Shown here piece by piece: positions 60,001 through 64,000 of a stretch of 64,000 nt of DNA. The notes below the pieces were generated by a model. The model worked only from the letters and a program-made list of their open reading frames with translations. It was not told where the DNA came from and made no database searches. Source of the DNA: Lagopus muta (lineage: Eukaryota > Chordata > Aves > Galliformes > Phasianidae); assembly GCF_023343835.1 (NCBI RefSeq), contig NC_064443.1, positions 7,812,001 through 7,876,000 on the forward strand, written 5' to 3'. The stretch's first letter is position 1. Each line of letters starts with the position of its first letter. Position numbers and translations under genes: made by a program.

Positions 60001-63000
60001 GGAAAAAGCCACATCATTCTTGTGTGCTTAACTTGCTCTTTGCTATAGCAGGGATAACATCAGGCTCCTCAAGGAATTTGCAAGGCTTTATGTTTTTAAT
60101 GTGCCTTAACCATCTTGGAAGAGTGCTAAGCATTATTATTTCTCAGTTCCTGCATTTGATTAAAAATGAAACAACATAGTAAAAATTAAATTAATATATT
60201 AAGTTACAAGTAAGGAACAAGAACGCAGCTTGCGCAGCTACCTGTAGGACTTTTAATACCAACACATATTACAGACTAGGTGATTCCCAAGGTATGCAAT
60301 GACATGCATCATGAGGGCATACCTAAACAACTGCAGAATCCTCCCAGATGTTTGATTTAGCCAAAAAAATCTGCTCATGGCTTCTGTGCAAGCCCAGAGT
60401 TTGGGCCAGTGGGAACAGCACTTTGGGCTGTTTTCCCCCCTCTCTGAAGTGCAGTTGCTAACATGATCACAGTCCAGCTATTTGCAACTCAGCACAAGGA
60501 ACAATACTGAGTAGCACAGATCTGCTGGAGTGCTTTCCCCTACATAGTTCCCTTAATGTAAGGTATGAAATGGTACGATATAAACAACTCTGTCATTACA
60601 GCCCCCAAAATAAGCATGTATTTTGCTACTTGCACCTGGCCTAATTCTCATGGAAAGAATGAAAACCCACCCCTCACTTTCTAAAGAATGCAGTACCCTG
60701 CTGAAGTCTGTCATATCGATGTGAAAACCCTCCACAGGGAGGGCCAGCAAGAGGAATAATTAAGATGTAAAGTTGCATCCAGCCTATGCGGAAAACTTCC
60801 AGTGCCAAGATACCAAAGACACCTAAGACACTTGTTAGCTGAGTGAAAAGGTAAAATCTAGTTTAAATTTATAGCATTCCTTCAGTGTCCCTCTAGGAGT
60901 TTGGCTTTTTGCCAGTGTTCCTTGTTAAAAATTTGTTAAACGTGTTTGGCATTAATGCAAACACAAAGTGCTCATTTGTTACAAATTCTATTGGAATGCA
61001 TTCATTTAAGGCAATGAAGTAGTTACCAGAAAAGAAAAAAATGTTCATTAAGTACATTTTAAAAATACAATGATGTATGCGGTGCATAACTATGGCGCCC
61101 CAGTGGCTATATAAATATCTGACAGAATAACCACAAGTTGTGTTTGGTTTGAAATTGGAATCTTTTAAACATAACCGATTGAACAAAAACTGGTTTTGTT
61201 TGTTGTCAAAACTGATGTTAGTCCTTCTTGTTTAGAACTAGTTACAATAACCGAAGTTTTGGTGTACGATTTCTTACGTCTCAGATCAATAAAGCACATA
61301 GGTTAAAGTAACGCTAGAGGAAGTTTCCTCATTCAAATGGTAAGTGCAGCACTGCACACTATCTGGAGAACACTGAACACAAAATGTAAACAGCCCGCTC
61401 GGAGGAGAACAAATTTTAGTCATTCTTAAAAACTCCACTTAAGGAAATGTTACCTGGGAGATCTGCCACTGCCTGGCCACACAGAGCTACAGTACCAGGG
61501 CTAAAGGTGTCTCAAAACCCACCAAGCACATACCAAAAGAAATAGCTCAAACCCAGTTTACAGATTTCTAATACAGAGGCTGTCTTTTGTAATAACTTTT
61601 GTAATAACGTGAAATATCTCCAGTAATGACCATTCTTGATTTTGAATCAACAGTCCTGAGGCACTTTTTAAACTAGAAAATATCTTCTGAGCTACGTTAT
61701 AAAAGTAGAACCATTTTTCCATTCACTTCTATCCACTTCATACTCATTTACAACAATGACAAATACGAATGTAAAATGTATTTCAAAAGAAGGATCTGTA
61801 AACGGTGTGATTAAATAAAATATCAAAAGATTCGCAAGTACCATCAGCATAAAAAGTTATTTATGAAGACAAAATGAACTTTGTTCCAGTTCTGGCAAAG
61901 ATATTATTTATCTCATTTGTTGCTATTTATGTTTTAAATTCATTATACAGTAAACTTCAGAAGAATCTGCAGCTGGTGGCAGAATCACTGTGTGAACGTG
62001 ATGAACTTTCCATATTGTTAATCTGAGTTAGGGATAAAAGCAGATACCACTGGGATGAATAAAATCCAATGGATCCAAGTTCTCTAGAGACCAAGAGTCC
62101 TTGAAAACTACCGTACATTTATAAAGTAAAATGAAATGAGGTCTGTAAACCTTGAGACTATTTGGACAAGGATGCTATCTCTACTGGGAATGTTTATAAA
62201 TCAAAATTAGACAAGAAGTATATGAGTTGAAAGACAGATTTTTCTTTTTAATAAACTTTTCCTTTTCATAAAACAAGTCTAGTCCAAATCAAAGCTCTTC
62301 AGAAATATGAGAAAACAGGACGCATTCTTCAATCTGTCATTTCCATGCAGAACTGAAAAGAGGGTTATGGGAAATGTGACAGATGGCTTTTGCCTAGTAC
62401 TCTTAGAGGTATGAGCTGGAGTGTATTGAAGATGATCAAAAAATTTCCACTGACTCCAGCAGACCCCAAGAGTCACTCACAGAGGCAGCAGTGTAGGGCA
62501 TGGGGCTCTTTGTCATGACATTTATGACTTCCTTAGCACGAAGCACATGAGACCATTAAGACTTTTTTTTTCCCAACTCAAACAGAAGTGACAAATAAGG
62601 ACGAGTTCATGGGCAAAGCGATTCAAACAACAAGTTCCCAATGTGATCCTAAAAACTGTCAATAGCACAGATTACTTAATGAAATTTGAAGGAGTCTTTT
62701 TCATCCTTGCTGATGTGGAATGCCATTTATTCTCATGCTAGGGACTAATTAGGGGCCTTTTTTGAAGATCAAGGTTTTGCGATCTCTGCTTCTTAATAAC
62801 ATGGTTTGCCTGTCTGCCACCTGGGACAAGGCAAGGCACTCTCTCTAACTCCCAAACAGCAGGCACTGCCTTAGGCCATTGCAAGTGCAGGCAGGAAACT
62901 GATCCTGAGTTCAGCCATGTAACCCCTTCACTGCCAGCCCTCCTCAAGCCCATGTGAAACCCAGAAAAGGCAGTGTCCAAAGCATTGGGAAAAACAGAGC

Positions 63001-64000
63001 TTAATATAATAAAAAAAAAATCACACAGCTGGAAATCTAGAATTCACAGCAAAATTAATGTATCAGTACATTGGTAAAGATGGCATCAGAAATCATCCTT
63101 TACTTATAGACTGGATCGAATGCATGTGGCAGCGCTTGCTGCAAACCCACATACCACTTGCTGTTCTCCAAGAAAAGAGACAGTTCATGTTCCTGGTGGC
63201 TGGGAAAATAAGTGGTTAAATAAAAGCTGTGTCAAGCCCCCAATCTAATAAGTCATCTTATTAGGAAGTTGTGATGCCCTGTTTGCCCTAGCCTGTGGCT
63301 TGTCTGCTCCACTGAAAGGTCTCCTGCTGGGACCTTTGTGGCATTATATGAGGTAGAGAAGGCTGCTGCAATATATGAGCCTTGGTTTCGAGCAGCCAAA
63401 ACAGCAGGAGAACTAAGCTGCAAAGAATTAAACATGTAACAACTCTGTAAAAGCACAGACAGTGATTGAGGTTGGCCCTTTTGCTGTTGACACATTCTGG
63501 CCCCTGTAGGTTGTGGTCACTAAGCCCATTAGAGTTGCAGTGTGGCAACATCTAGTTCAGCAAGTTCAATGTGTTTCTGTTTTATTTCTAAATACTGGGC
63601 GCAAGCTGGCAGTGATAGCAGAGCGGAATATGGCACCAGAAATATGTCATAAACACAGTCGTCATTGTCAGGGATGTGAAACTAATTTTCAAACTATTTA
63701 TTTTTTGGCAGATGGAGGTTGGACGTATTTTTGCATTCTGTTAACTGAAATTTAATTGCAGCTTGCTGCATGTTTTGTTTAATATGAAAAAGGAAACTTT
63801 GAGATACTTTTTTTTCTTGAAAGAGAAATTTTTCACTGGATAGAGAAATCTTTGTTGCTAGAAATTCATTGCAAAATGAAAACAAACAAAAAAAAAAAGA
63901 AGCCACAAAAATCTCAGCTGGGATAAGTCTCACTTATGAGCATCCTTAATTAAATAATTGCTCCCCGCTTCTGTTTTCTTTCATTTCTTTAAGAAAAATA
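57080..64000 (-). other. ERC2: Presumed ERC2 intron; no exon supported
   Basis: AT-rich sequence upstream of the ERC2 terminal-exon acceptor. I looked for the exon that should precede it (family members have a conserved YIGHL...DPLILRGL stretch) and did not find it. A 78-codon minus-strand frame at 57462-57698 has an acceptor-like start but no homology I recognise. No repeats other than short A/T runs. Confidence 0.5.

Overview
The window is bird nuclear DNA, most likely from a galliform such as chicken. The evidence is CR1 LINE fragments carrying the typical avian CR1 3' end, together with a complete, intron-containing WNT5A gene whose protein reads as an avian Wnt-5a. Gene density is low. 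There are two protein-coding loci, both on the minus strand: all of WNT5A (coding exons between 29257 and 40353) and what I interpret as the 3'-terminal exon of ERC2 (coding part 56946-57079, 3'UTR down to about 54060). ERC2 lies next to WNT5A in the same orientation in mammals, so the synteny fits.

Layout. 1-26.8 kb is the region downstream of WNT5A. It is mostly AT-rich, has no gene I can support, and holds three plus-strand CR1 pieces (2.7, 7.9-9.0 and 20.3-20.8 kb), homopolymer and microsatellite tracts, and a duplicated ~140-bp segment (15.7 and 16.9 kb). 26.8-29.25 kb is the likely WNT5A 3'UTR. 29.26-40.35 kb holds the five coding exons of WNT5A, and every boundary has a GT donor, an AG acceptor and a matching phase; the joined CDS is 385 codons plus stop. 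37.8-42.4 kb is a large GC/CpG-rich island covering intron 1, exon 1 and the promoter. It is interrupted by several long A-rich (plus) / pyrimidine-rich (coding strand) tracts. 42.4-54 kb is intergenic. It contains a convincing chain of plus-strand splice signals (51607-51813, 52029-52114, 52799 onward), which I propose as an unannotated plus-strand transcript, possibly divergent from the WNT5A island. 54.06-57.08 kb is the proposed ERC2 terminal exon, with a 13-bp perfect inverted repeat in its 3'UTR. 57.1-64 kb is presumed ERC2 intron.

Function. WNT5A is a secreted, lipid-modified ligand of mainly non-canonical Wnt signalling. ERC2 (CAST/ELKS family) is a presynaptic active-zone scaffold. 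They are neighbours by ancestral synteny, not by shared function. The main novelty candidates are the ERC2 alternative C-terminus resembling the FIP-RBD-like end of ERC1, the three-exon plus-strand transcript, and the Met-Asn-Pro tandem repeat at the N-terminus of mature Wnt-5a.
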